DNA of 64,000 nucleotides. Source: CAZSAT01 sp964604675. Its GTDB lineage: Bacteria; Myxococcota_A; UBA796; CAJQPC01. Made by a program: the position numbers and the translations under genes. Below, one piece after another: positions 17,294-25,306 of the stretch (position 1 is the first letter of the stretch; the number at the start of each line of letters is the position of its first letter). Below the pieces are notes generated by a model. The model searched no databases and was not told the origin of the DNA. It was given only the letters and a program-made list of their open reading frames with translations. The stretch is from the NCBI GenBank assembly GCA_964604675.1, contig CAZSAT010000016.1, positions 1 to 64,000 on the forward strand. Reading direction: 5' to 3'.

Positions 17294-18298
17294 TCAGGCC
17301 GTGGCGGCGACCAGGCGCTCCAGCGTGGTGGCGACCCGACCGCTCCACAAGGCCTCGCGCGCCTGTGTCACGCCCTCGGCTGGCGAGCTCGCGCGTCCCG
17401 CTACGTAGAGCGCTGGTCCCGCGTTCAGGGCCACCGCGTCGGATCGAGGTCCCCGTTCGCCGGCGAAGATGGCGCGCAGGATGGCGGCGTTCTCGGCGGC
17501 GTCGCCCCCCCCGAGTTCGGACAGCGGAGCCGCCGTGACGCCGAGGTCCTCGGGGGTCCACGTGCCGGTGGTGACCACGCCGTGTCGCGCCTGGGCCCAG
17601 GCGGTCGGGCCGGCGAGGCTGACCTCGTCCAACCCGCCGTGTCCGTGGACCACGATGGCGTGCTCGCTTCCGAGCTCGGCGAGCACGTGAGCGATGGGCT
17701 CCACGAGGTCCGCGGCGAACACGCCCATGACCTGACGTGTGGCCCCCGCCGGGTTCGTGAGGGGTCCGAGCACGTTGAACACGGTGCGGACCCCCAGCTC
17801 GCGACGGGGCCCGACCGCGTGCCGTGTGGCGCCGTGGTGCGCCGGGGCGAACAGGAACGCGATGCCTGCGGACTCCAGCACGGCGGGCAGCCGCTCGACC
17901 GGCACGTCCAGCCGCACACCAAGCGCCTCCAGCACGTCGGCGGAGCCGCTCTTGGAGCTGACGGAGCGGTTGCCGTGCTTCGCCACTCGGGCTCCGCACG
18001 AGGCCGCAGTGAGTGCGGCGGCCGTGGAGAGGTTGAAGGTACCCGAGCGGTCGCCGCCGGTGCCGCACGTGTCGACCAGCGGACCCGGCACGTCGATGCG
18101 CATGGCATGCCGGCGCATCACACGGGCCGCAGCCGCGATCTCGGAGACGGTCTCGCCCTTCATGCGCAGCGTGACGAGGAACGCGGCGATGCTGGCCGGG
18201 CCCAGATCCCCGGAGAGCATGGCCTCCATGACCTGCTCCACACGCTCGGCGGAGAGGTCGTCGCCCGCCATCAGGGTACGCAGCACGTCGCCGATCAT
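17294..18298 (-). CDS. trpD: Anthranilate phosphoribosyltransferase
   Basis: A 334-residue enzyme that transfers phosphoribose from PRPP to anthranilate. Signature segments are VDTCGTGGDRSGTFNLST, AKHGNRSVSSKSGSADVLEALG and FNVLGPLTNPA. ATG 18298 is chosen because it gives the family N-terminus (MIGDVLRTLMAGDDLS) and overlaps the trpG stop (ATGA); the frame stays open further upstream only as a shadow of trpG. Confidence 0.96.
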   Translation of the reverse strand: MIGDVLRTLMAGDDLSAERVEQVMEAMLSGDLGPASIAAFLVTLRMKGETVSEIAAAARVMRRHAMRIDVPGPLVDTCGTGGDRSGTFNLSTAAALTAASCGARVAKHGNRSVSSKSGSADVLEALGVRLDVPVERLPAVLESAGIAFLFAPAHHGATRHAVGPRRELGVRTVFNVLGPLTNPAGATRQVMGVFAADLVEPIAHVLAELGSEHAIVVHGHGGLDEVSLAGPTAWAQARHGVVTTGTWTPEDLGVTAAPLSELGGGDAAENAAILRAIFAGERGPRSDAVALNAGPALYVAGRASSPAEGVTQAREALWSGRVATTLERLVAATA

Positions 18299-18864
18299 CT
18301 CTGCTCCAGCCAGTTCTGCAACAGGGCGCTGCCGCCCTCGGTGAGGATGCTCTCGGGGTGGAACTGCACGCCCTGCACGGGCAGCTCGCGGTGCCTCATG
18401 CCCATGATCTCGCCGTCCGCGGTCCATGCGGTGACTTCGAGCACGTCGGGCAGCGAAGAGCGCTCCACCGCCAGCGAGTGGTAGCGCGTGGCCGTGAAGG
18501 GCTGCGGCAGGTCGTGGAAGACCCCCACGCCCAGGTGCTCGATGGGGGAGGTCTTGCCGTGCATGAGCTTCTGCGCACGGATCACGCGGCCGCCGAAGAC
18601 CTGTCCGATCGACTGGTGGCCCAGGCACACGCCCAGGATGGGGATCGCGCCCGCCCAGCGGCGAATGGCGTCCATGCTGATGCCGGCGCGCTCCGGATCG
18701 CACGGTCCCGGCGAGATGAGCAGCCGGTCCGGTCTCCGCGCAGCGACGTCTTCGACCCCGATCGCGTCGTTGCGGACCACGTCGACGTCCGCTCCCAGGA
18801 TCTGCAGGTACTGGACCAGGTTCCAGGTGAAGGAGTCGTAGTTGTCGATGACCAGGACCTTCAC
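18295..18864 (-). CDS. trpG: Anthranilate synthase glutamine amidotransferase subunit
   Basis: A 189-residue class I amidotransferase that supplies ammonia to TrpE. The triad is complete: Cys80 in GVCLGHQ, His169 and Glu171 in QFHPES. The start is GTG 18864, giving MKVLVIDNYDSFTWNL as in the family and overlapping the trpE stop (GTGA). A similar subunit can serve aminodeoxychorismate synthase; the trp location favours trpG, but shared use for folate is possible. Confidence 0.95.
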   Translation of the reverse strand: MKVLVIDNYDSFTWNLVQYLQILGADVDVVRNDAIGVEDVAARRPDRLLISPGPCDPERAGISMDAIRRWAGAIPILGVCLGHQSIGQVFGGRVIRAQKLMHGKTSPIEHLGVGVFHDLPQPFTATRYHSLAVERSSLPDVLEVTAWTADGEIMGMRHRELPVQGVQFHPESILTEGGSALLQNWLEQR

Positions 18865-20345
18865 AGGCCCTCCTGTGCGAGCTCGAGGGCGCGGATCAGA
18901 CCACCGGCCTTGTTCAGGCACTCCTGGTGCTCGCTCGCGGGATCGGAGTCCGCGACGATGCCTGCGCCGACCTGAAGGTACCAGGCGTCGCCCTGGGACC
19001 AGGCGGTGCGGATGGTGATCGCGAGATCCACGTTGCCGCCGAAGCCGAGGTACCCGACCGCGCCGCCGTAGAGCTGACGGCCGCGTGTCTCGAGCTCGTC
19101 GATGATCTGCATCGCTCGCACCTTGGGAGCGCCGGACAGGGTGCCCGCGGGAAGGGCGGCCCGGACTGCGTCGAGCGCTGTGCGTCCCTCGGCGAGCTCG
19201 GCGGTCACCCCCGACACGATGTGCATCACGTGGCTGAACCGCTCGACGTGCATGAGGTCCTCCACCTGCACGGTTCCCGGCGCAGCCACGCGGCCCAGGT
19301 CGTTGCGTGCCAGGTCCACCAGCATGACGTGCTCGGCACGTTCCTTGGGGTCGGCCAGCAGCTCGTGCTCGAGGTCCCGGTCCTGCTCGGGGCTGGTGCC
19401 GCGGCGCCGTGTGCCCGCGATGGGGGCGACGAACGCCGAGCCATCCTGCACGCGCACCATGGTCTCCGGGCTCGACCCGATCACGGTGGCCTCGGGGAAC
19501 CGGAGGCAGAACATGTAGGGCGAGGGGTTCACCGCGCGGAGGGCCCGGTACAGATCGAAGGCGTCGCCGGTGTAGCCGAGCTCGAAGCGCTGGCTGAGCA
19601 CCACCTGGATGCAGTCGCCGGCTCGGATGGACTCCTTGATCTGCTCCACCCCCGCTTCGAACGACGCCCGTTCGGTGAGCGCGGTGAGGGCGGTGCGCGT
19701 GGTCTTTCGGGGGGGGCGAGCAGGTATGCCCTCACGGAGGCTCCCGATCACGGCGTCGATGCGCTTCACAGCCTGGGCGTGGGCCAGGCGAGGGTCCACG
19801 CCCTGGCGCGTGAGCACCACCTCGACCACCAGGATGCGGTGCCTGAGGTTGTCGAAGATCAACAAGGTGCGCGGCACCGCGAAGACCATCGTGGGGGGAT
19901 CGTCGGCGTGATCGTGCGGGGAGGGGAGCTTCTCCCACCAGCGCACGGCGTCCCAGCCCAGCCAGCCCACGGCCCCACCCGCGAACGGCGGCAAGCCCTC
20001 CACGTCGACGGGTTGCCACTCGCCGAGGACCTCCTCGACGAACGCGAGCGGGTCGTCGCGTTCCTCCGATCGCGCGACCCAGCCATCCTTGACCAGCTCA
20101 CACTGGCGCCCCCGTGCGCGGATCACGAACGCAGGGTTCAAGCCGATGAAGCTGTAACGAGCCCACTGCTCGCCGCCTTCGACCGACTCGAGCAGGAAGG
20201 CATAGGGCGTGTCGGCCACCTTGAGGAAGGCGGAGACCGGCGTGTCGAGATCGGCCAGGATCTCGCGGTAGACGGGGATGGCGGCGGGGGCGTCGGCGCG
20301 GGCCTGCACCAAGCGCTCGAAGTGCTCCGCCGAGGGCTGGACCAC
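18861..20345 (-). CDS. trpE: Anthranilate synthase component I
   Basis: A 494-residue chorismate-binding enzyme. The tryptophan feedback site LLESVEGG is present near residue 50, and the catalytic half has GDCIQVVLSQRFE, PSPYMFCLRF, GTRRRG and the ELLADPKERAEHVMLVDLARND block. It makes anthranilate from chorismate and is the entry of the pathway. The start is GTG 20345. Only ~30 nt separate the likely promoter from the start, too little for a leader-peptide attenuator. Confidence 0.96.
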   Translation of the reverse strand: MVQPSAEHFERLVQARADAPAAIPVYREILADLDTPVSAFLKVADTPYAFLLESVEGGEQWARYSFIGLNPAFVIRARGRQCELVKDGWVARSEERDDPLAFVEEVLGEWQPVDVEGLPPFAGGAVGWLGWDAVRWWEKLPSPHDHADDPPTMVFAVPRTLLIFDNLRHRILVVEVVLTRQGVDPRLAHAQAVKRIDAVIGSLREGIPARPPRKTTRTALTALTERASFEAGVEQIKESIRAGDCIQVVLSQRFELGYTGDAFDLYRALRAVNPSPYMFCLRFPEATVIGSSPETMVRVQDGSAFVAPIAGTRRRGTSPEQDRDLEHELLADPKERAEHVMLVDLARNDLGRVAAPGTVQVEDLMHVERFSHVMHIVSGVTAELAEGRTALDAVRAALPAGTLSGAPKVRAMQIIDELETRGRQLYGGAVGYLGFGGNVDLAITIRTAWSQGDAWYLQVGAGIVADSDPASEHQECLNKAGGLIRALELAQEGL

Positions 20346-20368
20346 GGTGTCTCCAGAGGTCCCCGCCC

Positions 20369-20395
20369 TGTATGGAGGGCCGGCTCAACCGGCAA
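20369..20395 (-). promoter_or_regulatory. Possible trpE promoter with overlapping dyad
   Basis: On the minus strand TTGCCG (20390-20395) and CATACA (20369-20374) are 15 bp apart and lie 24 bp before the trpE start. A 5-bp inverted repeat GCCGG-N5-CCGGC at 20379-20393 covers the -35 element and the spacer, a position suited to a repressor. The promoter match is modest, and the dyad may be chance in GC-rich DNA. Confidence 0.3.
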
Positions 20396-20402
20396 ACGCA
20401 CC

Positions 20403-20431
20403 TTGGCGCGAGCCGGTGTGGTGGCTACCCT
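20403..20431 (+). promoter_or_regulatory. Possible sigma70-type promoter of erpA-like gene
   Basis: TTGGCG (20403-20408) and TACCCT (20426-20431) are 17 bp apart, followed by a GGAGG ribosome site at 20442 and the ATG at 20455. It is back to back with the proposed trpE promoter in a 109-bp divergent gap. Confidence 0.35.
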
Positions 20432-20454
20432 GGGTTCCTTCGGAGGTTCTCCCC

Positions 20455-20832
20455 ATGGAAGCGTTCATCAACCTGTCCGACGAGGCCGTCAGCCAGATCA
20501 ACCTCATGCTCGCGGAAGACGACATGGCGGGTGCGGGCCTCCGCTTCGGCGTGCAGGGCGGCGGCTGCTCCGGCTACAGCTATGTCCTGGAGTTCGTCTC
20601 CGAGCCCGAAGAGGGCGACCTCGTGCAGAAGATCAAGGGCGTGCCGGTGTTCATCCCGGCGCTCGAGCGCCAGTTCGTGAAGGACTGCACCATCGAGTGG
20701 GTGGACGAGCTGCTCGAGGTCGGCTTCAAGATCCGCAACCCGAACATCCAGCGCACGTGTGGCTGCGGCGAGTCGTTCGAGGTGACCGAGGTGAAGGGCG
20801 AGGATGGTGCGGAGGCGCCGGCGCCCGTGTAG
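20455..20832 (+). CDS. erpA: Iron-sulfur cluster carrier/insertion protein of the IscA/ErpA family
   Basis: A 125-residue A-type carrier with the three cluster ligands in place: Cys38 in GGGCSGYSY, Cys102 and Cys104 in TCGCGESF. Such proteins pass Fe-S clusters from the scaffold to target enzymes. The start ATG 20455 has a GGAGG site 8 bp upstream. It has no isc or suf neighbours; convergent to it, 3 bp away, ends the lipoprotein array that includes a 2Fe-2S ferredoxin. Whether it is ErpA, IscA or SufA in the strict sense cannot be told from sequence alone. Confidence 0.88.
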   Translation: MEAFINLSDEAVSQINLMLAEDDMAGAGLRFGVQGGGCSGYSYVLEFVSEPEEGDLVQKIKGVPVFIPALERQFVKDCTIEWVDELLEVGFKIRNPNIQRTCGCGESFEVTEVKGEDGAEAPAPV

Positions 20833-20835
20833 CGC

Positions 20836-22491
20836 TCAGAAGCTCACCTTGCTGCGCGCGGCCGCCACGGCGGCGTCGCGCAGCGCAAGGTCCGTGAGCC
20901 AGCCGTCCACCAGCAGGCTCTCCCACGTGCCGTCGAGCGTCTCGAGCGCATCGACGTCCCAGGTGGTCGCACCCCAGCCCATGTCGGTGCCACCAGCGGC
21001 AAGCGTGACCGCCTGGTAGCCGCCGCGCGTCCAGACGATCCGCGCCTGGCCGTTGCTGGAGGTCACCCGCAGACGCGTGACGGTGGCGCGGCCGTCCGCG
21101 TTCAAGGTGAAGCTCCGGGTGCTGCCGTCGAAGTCGGTGAGGCCCACCTCGCTCAGGTACGGGCGCAGGCTGGCCTCACCGGCGACGATGGGGCCACTCG
21201 ACACGCTGAGCGAGCCCCCGCCTCCGAGACCGTCTCGCTGCACGAGCGCGCTGACACGTCCCGCCCCATGCATGCCCAGGGCGTCGGCGCTGACACGGAG
21301 GGCGGTGGCCTCGTCGCTTCCCATGCCCAGCCCGACCACCGCAGGGCCCGCGTCGCCGGTTCCTGCCATCACGAAGACCAAGGCGTCCTGTTCGACGAAC
21401 CCGGCCGGGACCTCGGGCAGGGGGACCACCACCGCGTCGTCGAAGGGCTGGGCTGGGTCGAGGCCGACGTCGATGTCGGCGTCCTCGGCGGTCTGCACGT
21501 CCTGGAGGTCGTACACCAGGTTGTCCGCATGGTCGACGAAGACGGCGACGAGGCGGCCCAGGTCGTCGCCGGCCGCGGCCACGTCGGCCAGCGAGACCGG
21601 ACCGCCGAGGGTCCAGAGCCCCGACTCGCCGGCGGGGAGGTCGGCCGCGTAGTCCTCGGCGTCGCCAGCGACCCACAGGTTCTGAGGCAGCTCGACGTCG
21701 AAGCCCAAGAGCTCCACGCTTCGGGTGGGACCGAAGAGCTCGTCGAGGGAGACGAGCAGCGGGCCCTTTCGAAGACGAGGGCCGACGATCCCGACGCGGC
21801 GCTGGCCCAGCTTGGCCTGTGGGACGCCGTCGAGGTTGATGTCGCCGCTGGCCATCGCGTCCAGGCGCTCGGACGGCTCGAGCGGGAGCACCCACTGCCG
21901 GGGCACGACGTCGAGCACATGGGTCGTGATGTGCTCTCCCAGGGGGTCCCAAGCGAGCACCTCCACCGCGCGCCCATCCGCCACCTCGACCGACGCCCAT
22001 CCGGCGCCGTCGGTCGTGCCCTCGACACCGTCTACGGACACGACAGCGTCGGGGATCGGCTGGGCGGTCTCCGCCGAGATCAGCTGCACCTCCATCAGGC
22101 CTGAATCGGTGACGGTGACGGTGGCGCTCGCCTCCAGATCGTCTGCCCAGGCGCTGACCACGGTGGAGCCGGCGCCCACGGAGGTCGCGGTGCCGAGTCC
22201 ATTGATCGAGACCACGCTCTCGTCCTCGCTGCCGTAGGTGGCCTCGAGCACGGCCTGCGTGCCGTCCCCGCGCGTCCCGACCACCCGCATGGACCAGCTG
22301 CTGCCCGGACTGACGGTCAGGTCCTGCGGCCAGAGCGCGAGGTCTTCGTACTGCGGGGTCCACTCCGACGGCGTCGGGCTTGTCGCCTGGCCCGTGTCGG
22401 CGGGCGCGTCGTCGTCGCCCCACCAGCCCAGGCAGCCGCAGCCCACGAGGAACGCCGCGGAGACCACGAGGGGCAGCGCCAGCGGCCTCAT
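20836..22491 (-). CDS. Large lipoprotein with Ig-like (Big) domain, paralogue of the gene at 22767
   Basis: A 551-residue protein. It starts with a lipoprotein signal peptide (lipobox LVGC, Cys18) and a short acidic/Pro linker. Residues ~50-125 resemble a bacterial Ig-like (BID_2) domain (DLTVSPGSSWSMRV, then VSAWADDLEASATVTV), followed by a regulatory beta domain and a ~300-residue unknown module ending GWGATTWDVDALETLDGTWE. The same order and end occur in the gene at 22767, so the two are paralogues. ATG 22491 overlaps the ferredoxin stop (ATGA). Function is unknown; it is likely exposed in the envelope. Confidence 0.8.
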   Translation of the reverse strand: MRPLALPLVVSAAFLVGCGCLGWWGDDDAPADTGQATSPTPSEWTPQYEDLALWPQDLTVSPGSSWSMRVVGTRGDGTQAVLEATYGSEDESVVSINGLGTATSVGAGSTVVSAWADDLEASATVTVTDSGLMEVQLISAETAQPIPDAVVSVDGVEGTTDGAGWASVEVADGRAVEVLAWDPLGEHITTHVLDVVPRQWVLPLEPSERLDAMASGDINLDGVPQAKLGQRRVGIVGPRLRKGPLLVSLDELFGPTRSVELLGFDVELPQNLWVAGDAEDYAADLPAGESGLWTLGGPVSLADVAAAGDDLGRLVAVFVDHADNLVYDLQDVQTAEDADIDVGLDPAQPFDDAVVVPLPEVPAGFVEQDALVFVMAGTGDAGPAVVGLGMGSDEATALRVSADALGMHGAGRVSALVQRDGLGGGGSLSVSSGPIVAGEASLRPYLSEVGLTDFDGSTRSFTLNADGRATVTRLRVTSSNGQARIVWTRGGYQAVTLAAGGTDMGWGATTWDVDALETLDGTWESLLVDGWLTDLALRDAAVAAARSKVSF

Positions 22492-22766
22492 GCGTCCCCC
22501 GGGTCCAGCAGCAGCACCACGTTGGAGTCGGTGAGCCGGGCCTGGCAGCCCAGCCGCTGATCCGGTCGGTCGAGGAAGGGGACCTCCACGTCGTCTTTGG
22601 GGGACAGCTCGCCCGCGAGCACCCTCACCCGGCAGGTGTTGCAGGCCGCGAAGCCGCCGCACGCGGCCTCCATGGGCAGATCGTGATCTTCGCAGATCTC
22701 GAGGATCACCGAATCCGGGGCGGCTTCGAGCACGCGTCCGTCGGGCCGGAACTCCACGCTGGGCAC
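22488..22766 (-). CDS. 2Fe-2S ferredoxin
   Basis: A 92-residue [2Fe-2S] ferredoxin with the ligand pattern Cys36-x5-Cys42-x2-Cys45 and Cys74 (ACGGFAACNTCRV and LGCQ). It has no signal peptide, so it should be a cytoplasmic electron carrier. The start is GTG 22766. It is wedged between two paralogous lipoprotein genes: its GTG abuts the stop of the upstream one, and its stop overlaps the start of the next. The pattern resembles the Isc-type/adrenodoxin branch, but the partner is unknown. Confidence 0.9.
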   Translation of the reverse strand: MPSVEFRPDGRVLEAAPDSVILEICEDHDLPMEAACGGFAACNTCRVRVLAGELSPKDDVEVPFLDRPDQRLGCQARLTDSNVVLLLDPGDA

Positions 22767-24530
22767 TCAGCCTCCGACGAAGTTCTGCACCGCGGTGGAG
22801 CTGGTGAGACCGATCTGCTGCAGGTTGCCCTGCACCAGCCCACCCTCGGCGAGCAGGCTCTCGAAGGTGCCCTCCGTGGTGTCGAGGGTGGTGAGCGTCC
22901 AGTCCGTGTTGCCCCAGCCCTTGCTCGGGCCGTCGTCCGGCAGGCCGCCCTTCTGTGCGCCCGGGCCGAACCAGTAGTCGCGCTCGGTGCCGTCGTTGGC
23001 CTGGATGTGCAGGCGCTGGACGTGCGCTCCTTCGTCGGGCACGAAGCTGTAGGTGTGGGTGCTGCCGGAGAAGCTCTCGAGGTTGGCCACGTCCATCCAG
23101 GCTGGCGGAGCAGCGGAGCCGCCCTCGATGGGCGCCCAGGTGACGACCCGCGAGCCGCCGGATCCGATGCCGTCGACCTGCGCGTACAGCAGCACGGAGC
23201 CCTCCCCCTTGACGCCCAGATCGGCGAGCGGGACCCGGCTGACCTCGAGGGTGCCGTCGCCCATGGCCATGCCCACGATGCCGTGGCCGGCCGGGCTGTC
23301 CACGAGGGCGAGCGCGAGCACGTCCTCGTCGCCGCCGAAGCCGAGCGGCAGCTCGGGGATCTCGACCTCGAAGGTCTCGCTCATCTCGTACCTGGGGGCG
23401 AGAGGCTGATCGACGGTGTCCCCTGCCTCACCCCAGGTGCCGTCGACCCACTCCGCGCGGAAGTTGCTCCAGTTGCTGAACAGCACAGCGAGGGCCGACC
23501 CTGGGTCCGCGATCCCGCTCGTCGCGTCGGCGATCGACACGGGACCCGCGAAGGCCCACACGCCGCCGTCCCCTGCGCGCGAGGCGGTCTGGTAGTCCTC
23601 CTTGTAGTCGCCGAGGATGAGGTTGCCCGGCACCTCGGTGGTGCCCGTGTAGAACTCGATCTCGACCTCTTCGCCCAGCAGGTCAGCCGCATCCCAGAAG
23701 AGCGGTCCGTCCTGCACCGCCGAGCCGGCCAGTCCCACGGTCAGGTCGCTCCATCCGCCGGTCTCGCAACCGCTCAGGTCGACGTCGCCGCTCATGGTGA
23801 CCGGGCCCGCGCCCTCGGCCCCTTGGAGACGGAGAGGCACCACGATCTCGCGCCCGACGATGCCGACGAGGCTGGTGGTGATCAGCGAAGGCTCGTAGCT
23901 CGAGGCCGTGTAGACGATGAGGTCGACGGCTTCCCCGTCGGGAACCGTGATGTCGACCACCCCGTCGCTGCCGGACGTCGTGGTCGCCTCGTCGAACACC
24001 ACCCGTGCAGAGTCGACGGCCAGGCCACTGTCGGCCTCGATGACCGACACTGTCAGCAGCCCGTCGCCACGCACGACCACGGACGCCTCCACGGACGCCC
24101 CGGCGATGTCCGCGACGAAGCTCGCCTCCCCGGCCGCGAGGGCCGTCACGCGGCTCGTGTCGTCGACCTCCGCGACCTTGGGATCGCTGGAGGTCCAGGT
24201 GATGTAGGAGGTGTCCTCGACGGTGCCGTCCGGCCAGACGGCCTCCACGCGTAGCTCGTAGCTGCCGCCGGGGCTGACGGTCAGCGCGCGAGGCCAGACC
24301 TGAACCTCGGGCGTCGGCGCGGCCGTGTCGCCGCCACTGTCGCCCGTCTCGACATCCGGGGCCGTGTCGACGGTGTCGATCGGGGGATCGGTCTCTGCGG
24401 GGACGTCGGTGTCGACCACGGCGTCGCTGTCGATGGTGAAGTCCGGCTCCTCGGCGGTGTCGCCCGTCTCGGACGAGCCTGCGCTCTTGCCGTTGCAGGC
24501 CATCAGCCCCAAAACCAGGATCGTCATCAC
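22767..24530 (-). CDS. Large lipoprotein with Ig-like (Big) domain, paralogue of the gene at 20836
   Basis: A 587-residue protein. The lipobox is LMAC (Cys12) after only 11 residues, followed by a long Asp/Thr/Glu linker to ~75. An Ig-like domain (~78-150, ALTVSPGGSYELRVEAVW) and a beta domain (~155-225) come next, then the same C-terminal module as in the gene at 20836 (GWGNTDWTLTTLDTTEGTFE). The start is GTG 24530 or the adjacent ATG 24527; both overlap the stop of the upstream gene. No enzymatic motif was seen. Confidence 0.8.
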   Translation of the reverse strand: MMTILVLGLMACNGKSAGSSETGDTAEEPDFTIDSDAVVDTDVPAETDPPIDTVDTAPDVETGDSGGDTAAPTPEVQVWPRALTVSPGGSYELRVEAVWPDGTVEDTSYITWTSSDPKVAEVDDTSRVTALAAGEASFVADIAGASVEASVVVRGDGLLTVSVIEADSGLAVDSARVVFDEATTTSGSDGVVDITVPDGEAVDLIVYTASSYEPSLITTSLVGIVGREIVVPLRLQGAEGAGPVTMSGDVDLSGCETGGWSDLTVGLAGSAVQDGPLFWDAADLLGEEVEIEFYTGTTEVPGNLILGDYKEDYQTASRAGDGGVWAFAGPVSIADATSGIADPGSALAVLFSNWSNFRAEWVDGTWGEAGDTVDQPLAPRYEMSETFEVEIPELPLGFGGDEDVLALALVDSPAGHGIVGMAMGDGTLEVSRVPLADLGVKGEGSVLLYAQVDGIGSGGSRVVTWAPIEGGSAAPPAWMDVANLESFSGSTHTYSFVPDEGAHVQRLHIQANDGTERDYWFGPGAQKGGLPDDGPSKGWGNTDWTLTTLDTTEGTFESLLAEGGLVQGNLQQIGLTSSTAVQNFVGG

Positions 24531-24949
24531 TTCACCTCGAACACGATGCCGAACGGCTCGAGGACGTGCCCCTCGACGTCGGTGCAGCGCGTCTCCCCGT
24601 CCGTGGCGACGGAGATGCTGTAACGGTAGCCTTGAAACAGGCCCTTGCCACGGTCAGGCCACGGCTGGAAGCGGATCTTCGAGCCGTTCTGGATCTCGAT
24701 CTCGTAGGGCAGGTCGTAGGCGATCGTGCTGTCGTCGAGGTTCAGGGCCTCGAACTTCAGGGTCTCCGGCGTGCAGGTCTCCTCGCTCGCGTCGGCGTTG
24801 ACACGCAGCTCCGGAACCGTGCCCGCGGTGACGTCGTCGGCGGCGTCGACCGGGTCGGTGCTGGTCACCTTGAAGCCGGTGTCCTGCCCGCTGTCGTCGC
24901 TCTGGTCGCCACAGGCGATCAAGAAGAGAAGCGCACTGCCAGGACCCAT
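24527..24949 (-). CDS. Small lipoprotein with one SbsA-type Ig-like domain
   Basis: A 140-residue protein with a very short signal peptide (MGPGSALLFLIAC, Cys13, no Lys/Arg before it). One domain resembles the bacterial Ig-like SbsA type (VTSTDPVDAADDVTAGTVPELRVNAD). GGAGG lies 7 bp before ATG 24949, which supports this start although the frame is open further up. It overlaps the preceding gene's end by 31 bp. Confidence 0.75.
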   Translation of the reverse strand: MGPGSALLFLIACGDQSDDSGQDTGFKVTSTDPVDAADDVTAGTVPELRVNADASEETCTPETLKFEALNLDDSTIAYDLPYEIEIQNGSKIRFQPWPDRGKGLFQGYRYSISVATDGETRCTDVEGHVLEPFGIVFEVK

Positions 24950-25302
24950 GAGTCCTCCTCCGGAGAGGCGAACCCTCCCAGTGCTGTGCAGGGAAGGCAG
25001 CCGTCCAGGCACTCGTCGACCTCGCCCACTGCGTGCCCGTTCACGTTGTCGGCGCCGCCTTGCAGGATCACCACACCGTCGGCGTCGAGCAGCTCGGCGG
25101 TGATGCTGTGGTCCCCCCGGTCCGTGGGGATGCCGGTGAAGACGAAGCGCCCGGCGAGGTTCGCGCCGAAGCTCATCGTGCCCACCCCCTCGACGCAGAC
25201 GCGCGCGGTCTCGGCCGCCACCGGCACGTCGGCAGGCAGGTCGAGCTGAAGGTCCGCTGGACGGTAGTCGAGCGGGTTGGCGCAGGCGGCGAGCAGCAGC
25301 AT
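24919..25302 (-). CDS. Small putative lipoprotein of unknown function
   Basis: A 127-residue protein that starts MLLLAAC, with Cys7 as the apparent lipid anchor. The frame continues upstream without a stop through a basic stretch (GKRPTSA) but without ATG, GTG or TTG. The body is acidic and beta-rich with CLDGCLPC near residue 100, two close Cys pairs that could form disulfides or bind metal. I do not recognise the family. It lies between two other lipoprotein genes and overlaps the downstream one. Confidence 0.65.
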   Translation of the reverse strand: MLLLAACANPLDYRPADLQLDLPADVPVAAETARVCVEGVGTMSFGANLAGRFVFTGIPTDRGDHSITAELLDADGVVILQGGADNVNGHAVGEVDECLDGCLPCTALGGFASPEEDSWVLAVRFSS

Positions 25303-25306
25303 GGCG

